Positions 34,301 through 43,003 are shown, counted from the first letter of the stretch. The stretch is 64,000 bases of DNA from Actinomadura chibensis NBRC 106107 (GCF_001552135.1 NZ_BCQP01000025.1:62001-126000); one strand, 5' to 3'. The notes: generated from the sequence alone by a model not told the origin. Translations and numbers: made by a program.

Positions 34301-35598
34301 CACGTGTCCCCCCGGAGGGCCTCTTCCTCGGGATCCGAGGACTCCTCGGCGGCGGCGTCCATCGCCGCCTCCCGCCAGTCCTCGGGCAGCAGGTGGTCGA
34401 GGACGTCGTCGATCGTCACCGCGCCGAGCAGGTGGCCGTTCTCGTCCACGACGGCGCCCGCGACGAGGTTGTAGGTGGCGAGGAACATCGCCACCGCCTC
34501 CAGCGACATGACCGGCCGCAGCGGGTCGAGCTCGGCGTCCACGATGCCGCTGACCAGCGTCGGCGGCGGCTCGCGCAGCAGCCGCTGGAAGTGCACGGTG
34601 CCGAGGTAGCGGCCGGTCGGCGTCGCGGTCGGCGGGCGGCACACGTACACCTGCGCCGCGAGCGCCGGGTTGAGGTCGGGACGGCGGATCAGCGCGAGCG
34701 CCTCGGCGACCGTCGCGTCCGGCGCGACGATCACCGGGTCGGTGGTCATCAGCCCGCCCGCCGACTGGTCGGGGTAGGTGAGCAGGCGGCGGACGGGCGC
34801 CGCGTCCTGCGGCTCCATCAGCGTCAGCAGCCGCTCCCGCTGCTCGGTCGGCAGCTCGCCGAGCAGGTCGGCGGCGTCGTCCGGGCCCATCGCCTCCAGG
34901 ACGTCGGCGGCCCGCTCCACGCCGAGCTTGCCGAGGATCTCGACCTGGTCGTCCTCGGGGAGCTCCTCCAGGATGTCGGCGAGCCGCTCGTCGTCCAGCG
35001 CGAGCGCGACCTCCGTCCGCCGCTTCTCCGGCAGCTCGTGGACGATGTTCGCGAGGTCGGCGGGCTTCATCCGCTCGAACGCGGCGATCAGCCCGGCCGC
35101 GCCCTGGCCGTGCTCGACGGCGGAGAAGCCCTCCAGCTCGTCCCAGTCGACGACCAGGCTCTCGCCGCGCTTGCGCAGCCCGCGCCCGGTGCGGCGGCGG
35201 ACGGCGACCTTCCCGATCAGCCAGTCGCGGGTGCGGGTCGGCTCCATCGCCACGTCCACCACGGAGACCTCCTCGCCGCCGTCGCGGAACCGGACCGTCC
35301 GGTCGAGCATCTCGGCGAGGACGAGCGTCTCGGACTCGCGCTTCTGGAACCGCCGCACGTTCAGCCGCCCGTCGAAGATCACCGCGTCCGCCTCGATCAC
35401 GGTGACCCGGGTGATCGGCAGGAACACGGTGCGGCGCGTCGCGAGCTCCACGACCAGCCCGAGCACCCGCGGCGGGCGCGGCGCGAGGCGCAGCGCGACC
35501 ACGACATCGCGGACCCGGCCGACCTGGTCGCCGGACGGGTCGAACACCGCGATGCCCGCGAGCCGGGCGATGAACACCCGCGTCGGAGCTCCGCTCAT
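34300..35598 (-). CDS. Soluble MgtE-N/CBS-domain protein with PRC-barrel-like N-terminus
   Basis: A 432-residue protein. Residues 1-110 are PRC-barrel-like (IAVFDPSGDQVGRVRDVVV). An MgtE intracellular N domain follows with repeated helical acidic motifs (ANIVHELPEKRR, ADILEELPEDDQVEIL, ADVLEAMGPDDAADLLGELP), then two CBS domains (MTTDPVIVAPDATVAEAL and LRPVMSLEAVAMF). The five-helix Mg2+ channel domain of true MgtE is absent, so this is a regulatory or adaptor version. It probably starts leaderless and is coupled to the DUF1003 gene. Confidence 0.87.
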   Translation of the reverse strand: MSGAPTRVFIARLAGIAVFDPSGDQVGRVRDVVVALRLAPRPPRVLGLVVELATRRTVFLPITRVTVIEADAVIFDGRLNVRRFQKRESETLVLAEMLDRTVRFRDGGEEVSVVDVAMEPTRTRDWLIGKVAVRRRTGRGLRKRGESLVVDWDELEGFSAVEHGQGAAGLIAAFERMKPADLANIVHELPEKRRTEVALALDDERLADILEELPEDDQVEILGKLGVERAADVLEAMGPDDAADLLGELPTEQRERLLTLMEPQDAAPVRRLLTYPDQSAGGLMTTDPVIVAPDATVAEALALIRRPDLNPALAAQVYVCRPPTATPTGRYLGTVHFQRLLREPPPTLVSGIVDAELDPLRPVMSLEAVAMFLATYNLVAGAVVDENGHLLGAVTIDDVLDHLLPEDWREAAMDAAAEESSDPEEEALRGDT

Positions 35599-35605
35599 GG
35601 CCTGG

Positions 35606-35611
35606 ACACTA
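35606..35611 (-). promoter_or_regulatory. -10 box TAGTGT of a leaderless promoter for the MgtE-N/CBS gene
   Basis: On the minus strand TAGTGT ends seven bases before the ATG at 35598. Confidence 0.45.
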
Positions 35612-35685
35612 CCCATGATCTACGCGCCGACCCGGACGCCCGGGGGTGGTCGGGGACCCCGGGGGAGGCATGAGAAGGTGGCGTC

Positions 35686-36585
35686 ATGACCGACGTCCTG
35701 GTGGAGGATTTCGAGGAGCATCGGGGCCTGCTGTTCGCGGTGGCGTACCGGATGCTGGGCACGGCCGCCGACGCCGAGGACGCCGTCCAGGACGCGTGGC
35801 TGCGCTGGTCGGCCGCCGACCGGTCCGGGGTCGAGGACCCGAAGGCCTACCTCGTCCGGGTCACCACGAACGTCGCGCTGGACCGGCTGAGGTCGGCGCA
35901 GAGCCGCCGCGAGACCTACGTCGGGCCGTGGCTGCCGGAGCCGATGCTGACCTCCCCGGACGTCGCCGAGGACGCCGAGCTGTCGGAGTCGGTGTCGATG
36001 GCGATGCTCGTCGTCCTGGAGACGCTGAGCCCGCTGGAGCGGGCCGTGTTCGTCCTCAAGGACGTGTTCGGCTTCCCGTACGCGGAGATCGCCGCGGCGC
36101 TGGATCGTTCCGAGGCGTCGGTGCGGCAGCTCGGCACCCGCGCCCGCAAGCACGTGGAGGCGCGGCGGCCCCGCTACCAGGCCGGGGGCGCGGAGCGGCG
36201 CGCGGCCACCGAGCGGTTCCTCGACGTCGTCCTCGGCGGCGACATCAACCGGCTCATGGAGGTGCTCGCCCCCGACGTCACCCTGTGGACGGACGGCGGC
36301 GGCAAGGTCCGGGCGGCCCTCCGGACCATCACCGGTGCGCGGAAGGTCGGCCGCTGGCTGGCCGGGATCGTCGGGCGCCCGTACGCGGGCGTCGAGCCCG
36401 CCGACATGAGCTTCCGCCGCGCGGACCTCAACGGCGAGCCCGCCCTCATCGTGGACGGCCCGGACGGCCCGATCGGCGCCGCCACCGTCGAGATCGACGA
36501 CGCGGGCCGGATCCACGCGATCCACCTCGTCGCTAACCCCGACAAGCTCAAGTCGATCGCCGAGGGCCGCAGCCTGCCCATGTGA
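35686..36585 (+). CDS. ECF41-type RNA polymerase sigma factor with SnoaL-like C-terminal domain
   Basis: A 299-residue protein. Sigma region 2 (FAVAYRMLGTAADAEDAVQDAWLRW) and region 4 (LSPLERAVFVLKDVFGF, RSEASVRQLGTRARKHV) are followed by a domain of about 130 residues. The three ECF41 hallmarks are present: WLPEP in the linker, DGGGK, and NPDKL at residues 284-288. In this group the C-terminal extension both inhibits and activates the sigma factor, replacing an anti-sigma protein. The usual carboxymuconolactone decarboxylase/oxidoreductase partner gene is not adjacent. Confidence 0.92.
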   Translation: MTDVLVEDFEEHRGLLFAVAYRMLGTAADAEDAVQDAWLRWSAADRSGVEDPKAYLVRVTTNVALDRLRSAQSRRETYVGPWLPEPMLTSPDVAEDAELSESVSMAMLVVLETLSPLERAVFVLKDVFGFPYAEIAAALDRSEASVRQLGTRARKHVEARRPRYQAGGAERRAATERFLDVVLGGDINRLMEVLAPDVTLWTDGGGKVRAALRTITGARKVGRWLAGIVGRPYAGVEPADMSFRRADLNGEPALIVDGPDGPIGAATVEIDDAGRIHAIHLVANPDKLKSIAEGRSLPM

Positions 36586-36623
36586 CGGGCACGACGGGCC
36601 GCCGGGCACGACGGGCCGCCGGG

Positions 36624-37127
36624 CTACCGGTCGGCGGCGCGGCGCCTGCGGCCGAGCAGGCGGGGCGGGGCGCCCGCCGTCGTCGCCGGGGTCGGGACGG
36701 GACGCACCGCCGCGTACCCGTCCGCCGCCGTCACGACCTCCTCGACCGGGGTCAGCCGGACGATCCACGACTCGGCCGCCCAGCGCTCCACCTGCCCCTC
36801 GTGGGACGCCGCGTTCAGCCGCTCCTTGGCGAGCAGGGGCGCCACGGCGTCCCACAGCTCGGAGCCCGGCTCGACCGGCTCGGCGTCGGCGCTGAACGAG
36901 ATCAGCCGCCCGCCCTTGTCCTTGCTCCGCAGGATCACGGTGACCTGCGCCGACTCCGGCAGGCCGGGCAGCGGCTGCTCGCCGTCCCCGCCGGTCAGCA
37001 CGTAGGCGGACCCCTCGTGCCACACGTGCCAGGCGGCCCTCGGCTGCGGCAGGCCGGGCAGGTCCAGCCACATCAGCCCGGATTTCCTGGCCGCCTCCTC
37101 CACCAGCGCGGCGTTCAGCTCACCCAT
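36624..37127 (-). CDS. Conserved actinobacterial protein of unknown function, possibly split-barrel (PNPOx-like)
   Basis: A 167-residue soluble protein. The alternating beta pattern AWHVWHEGSAYVLTGG, QVTVILRSKDKGGRLISFSA and ESWIVRLTPVE is reminiscent of flavin split-barrel proteins, but I see no decisive cofactor motif. The C-terminal 35 residues are basic and low in complexity. It is divergent from the CoA-ester lyase gene and convergent with the ECF41 sigma gene. Confidence 0.7.
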   Translation of the reverse strand: MGELNAALVEEAARKSGLMWLDLPGLPQPRAAWHVWHEGSAYVLTGGDGEQPLPGLPESAQVTVILRSKDKGGRLISFSADAEPVEPGSELWDAVAPLLAKERLNAASHEGQVERWAAESWIVRLTPVEEVVTAADGYAAVRPVPTPATTAGAPPRLLGRRRRAADR

Positions 37128-37153
37128 GCCGAAAGCGTCTCACACCAGGTCGA

Positions 37154-37159
37154 TAGCAT
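37154..37159 (+). promoter_or_regulatory. -10 box TAGCAT of a leaderless promoter
   Basis: TAGCAT ends seven bases before the ATG at 37167. Confidence 0.55.
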
Positions 37160-37166
37160 CCGGGCC

Positions 37167-38090
37167 ATGCGCGTTCGACGTACCACCCTCGCAGTCCCGG
37201 CCAGCAACCCCCGTTTCGTCGAGAAGGCCCAGGGCCTCCCCGCGGACGAGATCCTCCTCGACCTGGAGGACGCGGTAGCCCCGTCCGCGAAGGAGGACGC
37301 CCGCCAGACGGTCGTCGCCGCGCTGAACGAGGGCGACTGGTCCGGCAGGACGCGGGCAGTGCGCATCAACGACCTCGACACCCACTGGGCCTACCGGGAC
37401 GTGATCGACGTCGTGGAGGGCGCGGGCGCGAACCTCGACGTCATCATGCTGCCCAAGGCGGAGGACGCGTCGTACGTCCGGTGGCTCGACCGGCTCCTCA
37501 CCCAGATCGAGCGGGCGAAGGGCCTGCCGGTCGGGCGCATCGGCATCGAGGCGCAGGTCGAGACCGCCCGGAGCATGGTCGAGATCGACGCGATCGCCGC
37601 GTCGTCGCCGCGCCTGGAGTCGCTCGTCCTCGGTCCCGGCGACCTGATGGCGTCCCTGAACATGAAGACGCTCGTCGTGGGCGAGCAGCCGCCCGGGTAC
37701 ACCGAGGGCGACGCCTACCACTACATCCTCATGAAGATTTTGATGGCGGCCCGCGCCAACGACCTCCAGGCCATCGACGGGCCGTACTTCAACGTCCGGG
37801 ACGTGGACGCGTTCACCCGGGTCGCGCGGCGCTCGGCCGCCCTCGGGTTCGACGGGAAGTGGGTGCTGCACCCGACCCAGATCGAGGCCGGGAACGCCGT
37901 GTTCTCCCCCGAGCAGGACGACTACGACCACGCCGAGCTGATCCTGGAGGCCTACCAGCGCGCCGTCGACGAGGGGCGCGGCGCCGCCACCCTCGGCGAC
38001 GAGATGATCGACGAGGCGTCCCGCAAGATGGCGCTCGTCGTCGCCGCGAAGGGACGCGCCGCCGGGCTGACCCGCACCCGGAAGGAGTGA
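37167..38090 (+). CDS. HpcH/HpaI aldolase/citrate lyase-family CoA-ester lyase
   Basis: A 307-residue TIM-barrel. Motifs of the malyl-CoA/citrate-lyase-beta group are LAVPASNPRFVEKA, ILLDLEDAVAPSAK (metal/substrate Asp and Glu), VRINDLDTHW (Arg), IGIEAQVETARSMVEID (catalytic Glu) and KWVLHPTQIEAGNAVFSP. It cleaves or hydrolyses malyl-CoA, citramalyl-CoA or methylmalyl-CoA; which one cannot be decided here. It is a single leaderless transcription unit or heads a unit with the CPBP gene. Confidence 0.87.
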   Translation: MRVRRTTLAVPASNPRFVEKAQGLPADEILLDLEDAVAPSAKEDARQTVVAALNEGDWSGRTRAVRINDLDTHWAYRDVIDVVEGAGANLDVIMLPKAEDASYVRWLDRLLTQIERAKGLPVGRIGIEAQVETARSMVEIDAIAASSPRLESLVLGPGDLMASLNMKTLVVGEQPPGYTEGDAYHYILMKILMAARANDLQAIDGPYFNVRDVDAFTRVARRSAALGFDGKWVLHPTQIEAGNAVFSPEQDDYDHAELILEAYQRAVDEGRGAATLGDEMIDEASRKMALVVAAKGRAAGLTRTRKE

Positions 38091-38110
38091 GCGCGGGAAC
38101 TGGGGCACCG

Positions 38111-38116
38111 TACGAT
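38111..38116 (+). promoter_or_regulatory. -10 box TACGAT upstream of the CPBP gene
   Basis: TACGAT would give a leader of about 33 nt containing GGGGGAGG, the ribosome site of the GTG at 38156. Confidence 0.4.
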
Positions 38117-38155
38117 TCGTCCCACGTACGCGAAGGCTCACGGGGGAGGTCGGAC

Positions 38156-39409
38156 GTGTCAGAACCAGGGGGCTCGGACGGTTGGGCGCCGCTGGACCCC
38201 GACCTCGACGGCGCCGCGCGCGAGCCGGAACGTCCTGAACCGCCGCCGCAAGCGCCGTATCCGCCGCAGCCGTACGCCTACCAGGAGCCATACGCACCGG
38301 CCACCCACGGGCAGTACGGGCAGCCGTACGGCGGCCAGCCGTACGGGGCGCAGTACCCGCCGCCGTACGGGGCCGGGTACGCCCCGCCGACGCCGTTCCG
38401 GACGTCCTGGACGGAGGACGCGCCGTCCGGTACCCCGTTCCACCGGCTGGCGCGCACCCCGCTGCACCGGTGGTGGCGTCCGCTCGCCGGGTCGCTGGCG
38501 ATCGTCGCCGGGGGCATGGCGCTCGCGCTCGTCGTCATGATCGTCGGGATGATCGTCCGGACGGTGGCCGAGGGCGGCGTGCCGGAGACCGGCGCCGACT
38601 CCGTCTTCGGCGACGACACCGCCGACCTCGCGTTCGACCTGGGCTCGCTCGCCCTGTTCCTGCCCGTGGCGCTGCTCGCCGCCTGGGGGATCCAGCGGCG
38701 GCGGCCCGGCACGCTGTCGTCCGTCGCGGGACGCCTGCGCTGGCGCTGGATGCTGGCCTGCTGCGGCCTCGCCGTCCTGTTCTGCGCCGTGTCGTTCGGG
38801 ACGTCGATCCTCGCGGGCGGCGCCGTGGACGACCAGTCGTCCGGCGACGAGCACTGGGTCGGCTGGGGGCGCTTCCTCGCCCCCGCGATCGTCATCGTCC
38901 TGCTGGTGCCGTTCCAGTCGGCGGCGGAGGAGTACGTGTTCCGCGGCTGGCTGCTCCAGGCCGTCGGCGCCTGCACGCTGGAGAACGCCAGGGGACGCGT
39001 CGGACGCGCGTTCAGCGCCGTCCTGCGCACCCCGTGGCCCGGCATCGTCGTCGGGTCGGCGCTGTTCACCTCGGGCCACGGCTACACCGGCTGGGGCATC
39101 CTCGACATCTTCTTCTTCGGCGCGGTGGCGGCGTGGCTGGCGGTGAAGACGGGCGGGCTGGAGTCCGGCATCGCGCTGCACGTGTTCAACAACCTGATGG
39201 CGTTCCTCTTCCCGGCCGCGATCGGCGAGCTGGACATCGAGCAGGGCGGCGTGCCGTGGCAGGTCGTCGCCGCCGACATCGTCCCGATGGCGCTGTACGC
39301 GGCGGCCGTCGTGTGGCTGGCGCGGCGGATGAGGATCCAGACCGTCACCGCGGGTTCGCGGGACGACGTCCCGATCACGCCGCCCCCGCACCCGACCCCG
39401 GTGTCATAG
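38156..39409 (+). CDS. CPBP-family intramembrane glutamic protease
   Basis: A 417-residue protein. GTG 38156 follows GGAGG by six bases. A Tyr/Pro/Gln/Gly-rich cytoplasmic N-terminus (residues 1-85) precedes about eight transmembrane helices. The ABI/CPBP motifs are all present: EEYVFRGWL (EExxxR), FTSGHGYTGW (FxxxH) and HVFNNLMAF (HxxxN). Relatives process prenylated proteins or bacteriocins; the substrate is unknown. The gene overlaps the convergent NUDIX gene by six bases at the stops. Confidence 0.9.
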   Translation: MSEPGGSDGWAPLDPDLDGAAREPERPEPPPQAPYPPQPYAYQEPYAPATHGQYGQPYGGQPYGAQYPPPYGAGYAPPTPFRTSWTEDAPSGTPFHRLARTPLHRWWRPLAGSLAIVAGGMALALVVMIVGMIVRTVAEGGVPETGADSVFGDDTADLAFDLGSLALFLPVALLAAWGIQRRRPGTLSSVAGRLRWRWMLACCGLAVLFCAVSFGTSILAGGAVDDQSSGDEHWVGWGRFLAPAIVIVLLVPFQSAAEEYVFRGWLLQAVGACTLENARGRVGRAFSAVLRTPWPGIVVGSALFTSGHGYTGWGILDIFFFGAVAAWLAVKTGGLESGIALHVFNNLMAFLFPAAIGELDIEQGGVPWQVVAADIVPMALYAAAVVWLARRMRIQTVTAGSRDDVPITPPPHPTPVS

Positions 39410-39793
39410 CAGGCCCCACAGCACGAGGGCGTCCACGAGGCCGGGCGTGACGGGCAGTTCGGGGATGCGCTCGGGCGGGACCCAGTCCGCCTCCGCCGCG
39501 TCGTCGCCCGCGCGGAGCGTCCCCCCGGTGACCGCCGCCGTGTAGTCGTAAATCTCGTAGACGACGCCGCAGGGGCCGGGACGCTCGACCGTCCCGGCGA
39601 GGGCGAGGGGCTCCACGTCGAGGCCGGTCTCCTCGCGCAGCTCCCGCGCGAGGGCGGCGGCGTCGTCCTCGCCCGGCTCGACCCGGCCGCCGGGGATGGA
39701 CCAGAGGCCCTCGCCCGGCGGGCGGCCGCGCCGGACCATCAGCAGCCGGCCGCGGTCGTCCCGGACGACCGCTCCCACGCAGCGCACTCGCAT
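39404..39793 (-). CDS. NUDIX hydrolase
   Basis: A 129-residue protein with a complete Nudix box (GGRVEPGEDDAAALARELRE followed by ETGL; the GX5EX7REUXEEXGU pattern) and the preceding WSIPGG. It is MutT-like in size. It hydrolyses a nucleoside diphosphate linked to X; the substrate cannot be assigned. CAAAAT six bases before the ATG may be a leaderless -10. Confidence 0.9.
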   Translation of the reverse strand: MRVRCVGAVVRDDRGRLLMVRRGRPPGEGLWSIPGGRVEPGEDDAAALARELREETGLDVEPLALAGTVERPGPCGVVYEIYDYTAAVTGGTLRAGDDAAEADWVPPERIPELPVTPGLVDALVLWGLL

Positions 39794-39876
39794 GACCCCA
39801 TTTTGACGCCCCTTTTCCGCGCGTCCGCCCGCCCCGCCTTGACGATCCGGGACGCGGCCGCGCAGGGTGGGTAGTC

Positions 39877-40524
39877 ATGAGGGCGGAGCCCACATGCCCG
39901 CGCTGCGCGGGCCCCCTGCACGAGCCGGGCCTCTGGTCGAGCGACTGGACCTGCGACGTGCACGGCGCCGTCCTGCCGAGGCAGCCCGCCAGGCGACCCG
40001 GCCCGGACGGGCTGGCCGCCGTGCTGCGCGAGACGCGGGTCCCCGTCTGGACGCCCTGGCCCCTTCCGCAGGGCTGGCTCGTCACGGGGTTCGCCACGGT
40101 CGGGGACGACCGCTCGGGCGCGCGCGCGACGGCCGTCGCCCTGTCCGGGCCGGGGCTGCTCAGCGGCCCCGCCGACATGGTGCTGATCGCCGAGGAGCCC
40201 GGCGTCGGGCTCGGCGCCCACTTCGCCGGGCTGGCGGGCCCCGACCCCGGCGAGCGGTTCGACGGCAGCCCGCCGCACGTGAAGCTCGACGTGAGCGGCC
40301 CGGCCGCGACCTACGACCACTCGCTGCCGATGTGGGCGGTCGACGGGCGCCCCGACCGCGCCGTCTACGTCGGCGAGGCGATGGGAAACTGGCTGTGGGC
40401 GGTGCTCTGGCCCGCCGACGCGGGCGTCCTCATGCTCGACAAGCAGAACCTCCTCGACCTCCGGGAGCCCGGCATGGAGATCGACCTTCCCTACGGCGCG
40501 TTCAGCCCCCGGCTCGACGACTGA
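39877..40524 (+). CDS. DUF6758-type zinc-ribbon protein
   Basis: A 215-residue protein. The N-terminus has CPRC and WTCDVHG, a likely zinc ribbon, followed by the strongly conserved VPVWTPWPLPQGWLVTGFA and GDDRSGARATAVALSGPGPL-like core, and VAVDGRPDRAVYVGEA-like strands. Homologues are widespread in streptomycetes and relatives, sometimes mislabelled as phosphotransacetylase; function unknown. It sits 17 bp before the PHP gene and is probably co-transcribed with it. Confidence 0.82.
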   Translation: MRAEPTCPRCAGPLHEPGLWSSDWTCDVHGAVLPRQPARRPGPDGLAAVLRETRVPVWTPWPLPQGWLVTGFATVGDDRSGARATAVALSGPGLLSGPADMVLIAEEPGVGLGAHFAGLAGPDPGERFDGSPPHVKLDVSGPAATYDHSLPMWAVDGRPDRAVYVGEAMGNWLWAVLWPADAGVLMLDKQNLLDLREPGMEIDLPYGAFSPRLDD

Positions 40525-40541
40525 CGCCGGGGGGCCGACCG

Positions 40542-41408
40542 ATGCGCATCGACCTGCACAGCCACAGCGCCATGTCCGACGGGACGCGCCCGCCCGCCGA
40601 GGTCGTCCGGCGGGCCCGGGAGCGGGGCGTGGACGTGCTCGCGCTCACCGACCACGACACCGTCGCCGGATGGGACGAGGCCGCCGCCGCGCTCCCGGAC
40701 GGCCTGACCCTCGTCCCCGGCATCGAGCTGTCCTGCAAGCTGGACGGCCGGAGCCTGCACATGCTCGGCTACCTGTTCGACCCGTCCGAGCCCGTGCTCG
40801 CCGCCGAGCTGGCGAGGATCCGCGACGACCGGGTGATCCGCGCGCGGGGCATGGTCGAGCGCCTCCGCGAGCTGGGCGTGGACGTCACCTGGGACATGGT
40901 CCGCGGCCTGGCGAGCGGCGAGGCCGTCGGACGCCCGCACATCGCCCGCGCCATGATCGAGGCGGGCGCCATCCGGACGGCCGACGAGGCGTTCACCGAC
41001 GACTGGATCGCCCAGGGCGGCCGCGCCTACGTCGAGCGGTACGCGCTCGACCCGGAGGAGGCGATCGGGCTCGTCCGCGCGGCCGGGGGAGTGTGCGTCC
41101 TCGCGCATCCGCGGGCCCGCCGCCGCGGCTACGTGTTCGGGGACGACGCCGTCGAGCGCCTCGCCGCCGAGGGCCTCGCCGGGATCGAGGTCGACCACCC
41201 CGACCACGCCCCCGACGACCGCGCCCGGCTGCGCGACCTCGCCGCCGCGCTCGGCCTCGCCGCGACCGGGTCCAGCGACGACCACGGGGCGCTGACCGGC
41301 GACCGGCTGGGCGCCGAGACGACCGACCCGGACGCCTTCGCGCAGCTGGCGGAGGCCGCGTCCGTTGATGATCTCCGCGACCCCTACCGGAGGCCCGAAG
41401 CACGGTAG
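40542..41408 (+). CDS. PHP-domain phosphoesterase (RNase AM/nucleoside bisphosphate phosphatase type)
   Basis: A 288-residue protein with all four PHP motifs: DLHSHSAMSDGT, ALTDHDT, VPGIELS and the pair AHPR... GSSDDHG, giving the trinuclear metal site. This length and motif spacing match YciV-like 5'-3' exoribonucleases and 3',5'-nucleotide bisphosphatases. The TAG stop forms the start of a -10-like box for the next gene. Confidence 0.9.
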   Translation: MRIDLHSHSAMSDGTRPPAEVVRRARERGVDVLALTDHDTVAGWDEAAAALPDGLTLVPGIELSCKLDGRSLHMLGYLFDPSEPVLAAELARIRDDRVIRARGMVERLRELGVDVTWDMVRGLASGEAVGRPHIARAMIEAGAIRTADEAFTDDWIAQGGRAYVERYALDPEEAIGLVRAAGGVCVLAHPRARRRGYVFGDDAVERLAAEGLAGIEVDHPDHAPDDRARLRDLAAALGLAATGSSDDHGALTGDRLGAETTDPDAFAQLAEAASVDDLRDPYRRPEAR

Positions 41409-41411
41409 GGT
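41406..41411 (+). promoter_or_regulatory. -10 box TAGGGT of a leaderless promoter
   Basis: TAGGGT begins with the PHP gene stop codon and ends seven bases before the GTG at 41419. Confidence 0.45.
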
Positions 41412-41418
41412 GCGAGGC

Positions 41419-42126
41419 GTGGAAGCGCGCATCGAACAGGTGGTGACGTCGGGCACGCTGACCCTTGACGACACCGACCACGACGTCGAGAACAACACCT
41501 ACATCGTCGGCGACGACGACGAGGTGATCGTCATCGACCCGGCGAACGACGCCGAGGCCATCCTCAAGGAGGTCGGCGACCGCGAGGTCATGGCCGTCCT
41601 GCTCACCGACGGCAACGAACACCGTCTGAGCGTGGTGCTCGAAGTCGCCGCCGCCGGGGAGGAGGACGAGGAGAACTGGGCCCCGATCGCGCTGCACCGC
41701 GCGGACCGGCTGCTCTGGCGTGACTACTTCGGCCGCCTCGCCAAAGAGGAGGAGGACGAGGACGACGCCAAGGCGCTGCGCTCCCTCGAACCCGACATCT
41801 GGCTTGAGGACGGCGGGATCTTCGAGATCGCCGACGCCCAGCTGGAGATCGTCCACACGCCGGGCCACACCCCCGGCAGCGTGTGCGTGATCAGCGAGCA
41901 GATCGGCGTGCTGTTCGCGGGCGACACCCTGCACCGCGGCCGTCCGGGCTCGATCGGCGGCGTCTACGAGGACCTGCGCAAGCAGCTCAACTCGATCGGC
42001 GCCCTGCTCACTCCGCTGCCGAAGGACCTGCGGATCCTGCCCGCCCAGGGCGAGGAGACCACGGTCGGCGACGAGGACTCCCGCTGGGAGACGTGGGGCG
42101 CGCTGGCGCAGGAGTCCGACGACTAG
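41419..42126 (+). CDS. Metallo-beta-lactamase-fold protein with degenerate metal site
   Basis: A 235-residue protein with clear MBL-fold framework: ENNTYIVGDDDEVIVIDP (residues 24-41), HTPGHTPGSVCVI (146-158) and LFAGDTLHRG (165-174). The canonical THxHxDH loop reads TDGNEH (63-68), and the late PGHG motif is PAQG (208-211). So the first two His of the metal site and the terminal His are lost, while H150 and D169 remain. An acidic insertion (EEEDEDDAK) lies near 110-118. A hydrolase function is therefore doubtful; a binding or structural role is possible. Confidence 0.82.
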   Translation: MEARIEQVVTSGTLTLDDTDHDVENNTYIVGDDDEVIVIDPANDAEAILKEVGDREVMAVLLTDGNEHRLSVVLEVAAAGEEDEENWAPIALHRADRLLWRDYFGRLAKEEEDEDDAKALRSLEPDIWLEDGGIFEIADAQLEIVHTPGHTPGSVCVISEQIGVLFAGDTLHRGRPGSIGGVYEDLRKQLNSIGALLTPLPKDLRILPAQGEETTVGDEDSRWETWGALAQESDD

Positions 42127-42127
42127 C

Positions 42128-43003
42128 GTGGAGCAGCTCGGCTTCGAGGGCATGCCGCGGCGGCTCTACACGTGCACGCCGTCGAGGCTGAACACCTGGC
42201 TGGACTGCCCCCGGCGGTACCGGATGACCTATCTCGACCGTCCGATGCCGCCGAAGGGCCCGCCGTGGGCGCACAACAGCGTGGGCGCGAGCGTCCACAA
42301 CGCCCTGGCGGGCTGGTGGCGGCTGCCGGTGCGCGAGCGCACCCCCGAGTCGGCCGGGCGGCTCCTCGTCCGTGGCTGGCTGACCGACGGCTTCCGCGAC
42401 GACGCCCAGTCCGCCGAGTGGCGGGAGCGGGCCCGCGAGATGACCGAGCGGTACGTCGCGGGGCTCGACCCGTCCGACGAGCCGCTCGGCGTGGAGCGGA
42501 CCGTCGCGACCCGCACCGACCGCATCGCCGTGTCCGGGCGCATCGACCGGCTGGACGCCCGCGGCGCCGAGCTCGTCGTCGTCGACTACAAGACGGGGCG
42601 GCACGTCCTCACCGCCGACGACGCGCGCGGCTCGCTGGCCCTCGCGCTGTACGCGATCGCCGCGGCGCGGGTGCTGCGCCGCCCGTGCCGCCGGGTGGAG
42701 CTGCACCACCTGCCGTCCGGCGAGGTCGCCGCGTGGGAGCACACCGACGAGTCGCTGGCCCGGCACCTGCGCCGGGCCGAGTCGATCGCCGGGGAGGCCG
42801 CCGACGCCGACGAGGGGTACCGGGCCCGCGTCCCGAGGCCGCGCCCCGCGGGCGACGTCGACCACGCGCCGCACGACGACCTGTTCCCGCCCCGTCCCGG
42901 CTCCCTGTGCTCGTGGTGCGACTTCGCCCGGCACTGCCCCGAGGGCCAGGAGGCCGCCCCGCGCAAGGAACCCTGGGCGGCCCTCCCCGTGGACGTCTCC
43001 TGA
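42128..43003 (+). CDS. RecB-family PD-(D/E)XK nuclease with Fe-S cluster
   Basis: A 291-residue protein. The nuclease core has GRIDRLD... VVDYKTG (Asp and DYK of the PD-(D/E)XK motif) and a QLALY-like helix. Cysteines C27, C261, C264 and C270 (CSWCDFARHC) match the AddB/Cas4-type 4Fe-4S clamp. Cas4 is unlikely since no cas genes or CRISPR are near. Homologues are stand-alone exonucleases in actinobacterial DNA repair. The GTG start lies one base after the MBL-fold stop. Confidence 0.88.
   Translation: MEQLGFEGMPRRLYTCTPSRLNTWLDCPRRYRMTYLDRPMPPKGPPWAHNSVGASVHNALAGWWRLPVRERTPESAGRLLVRGWLTDGFRDDAQSAEWRERAREMTERYVAGLDPSDEPLGVERTVATRTDRIAVSGRIDRLDARGAELVVVDYKTGRHVLTADDARGSLALALYAIAAARVLRRPCRRVELHHLPSGEVAAWEHTDESLARHLRRAESIAGEAADADEGYRARVPRPRPAGDVDHAPHDDLFPPRPGSLCSWCDFARHCPEGQEAAPRKEPWAALPVDVS

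Noticed and set aside
42128..43003. The RecB-like Fe-S nuclease as a Cas4 protein
   Set aside because: No CRISPR repeats or other cas genes occur in the window, and the N-terminal and C-terminal cysteine placement also fits stand-alone AddB-like nucleases.
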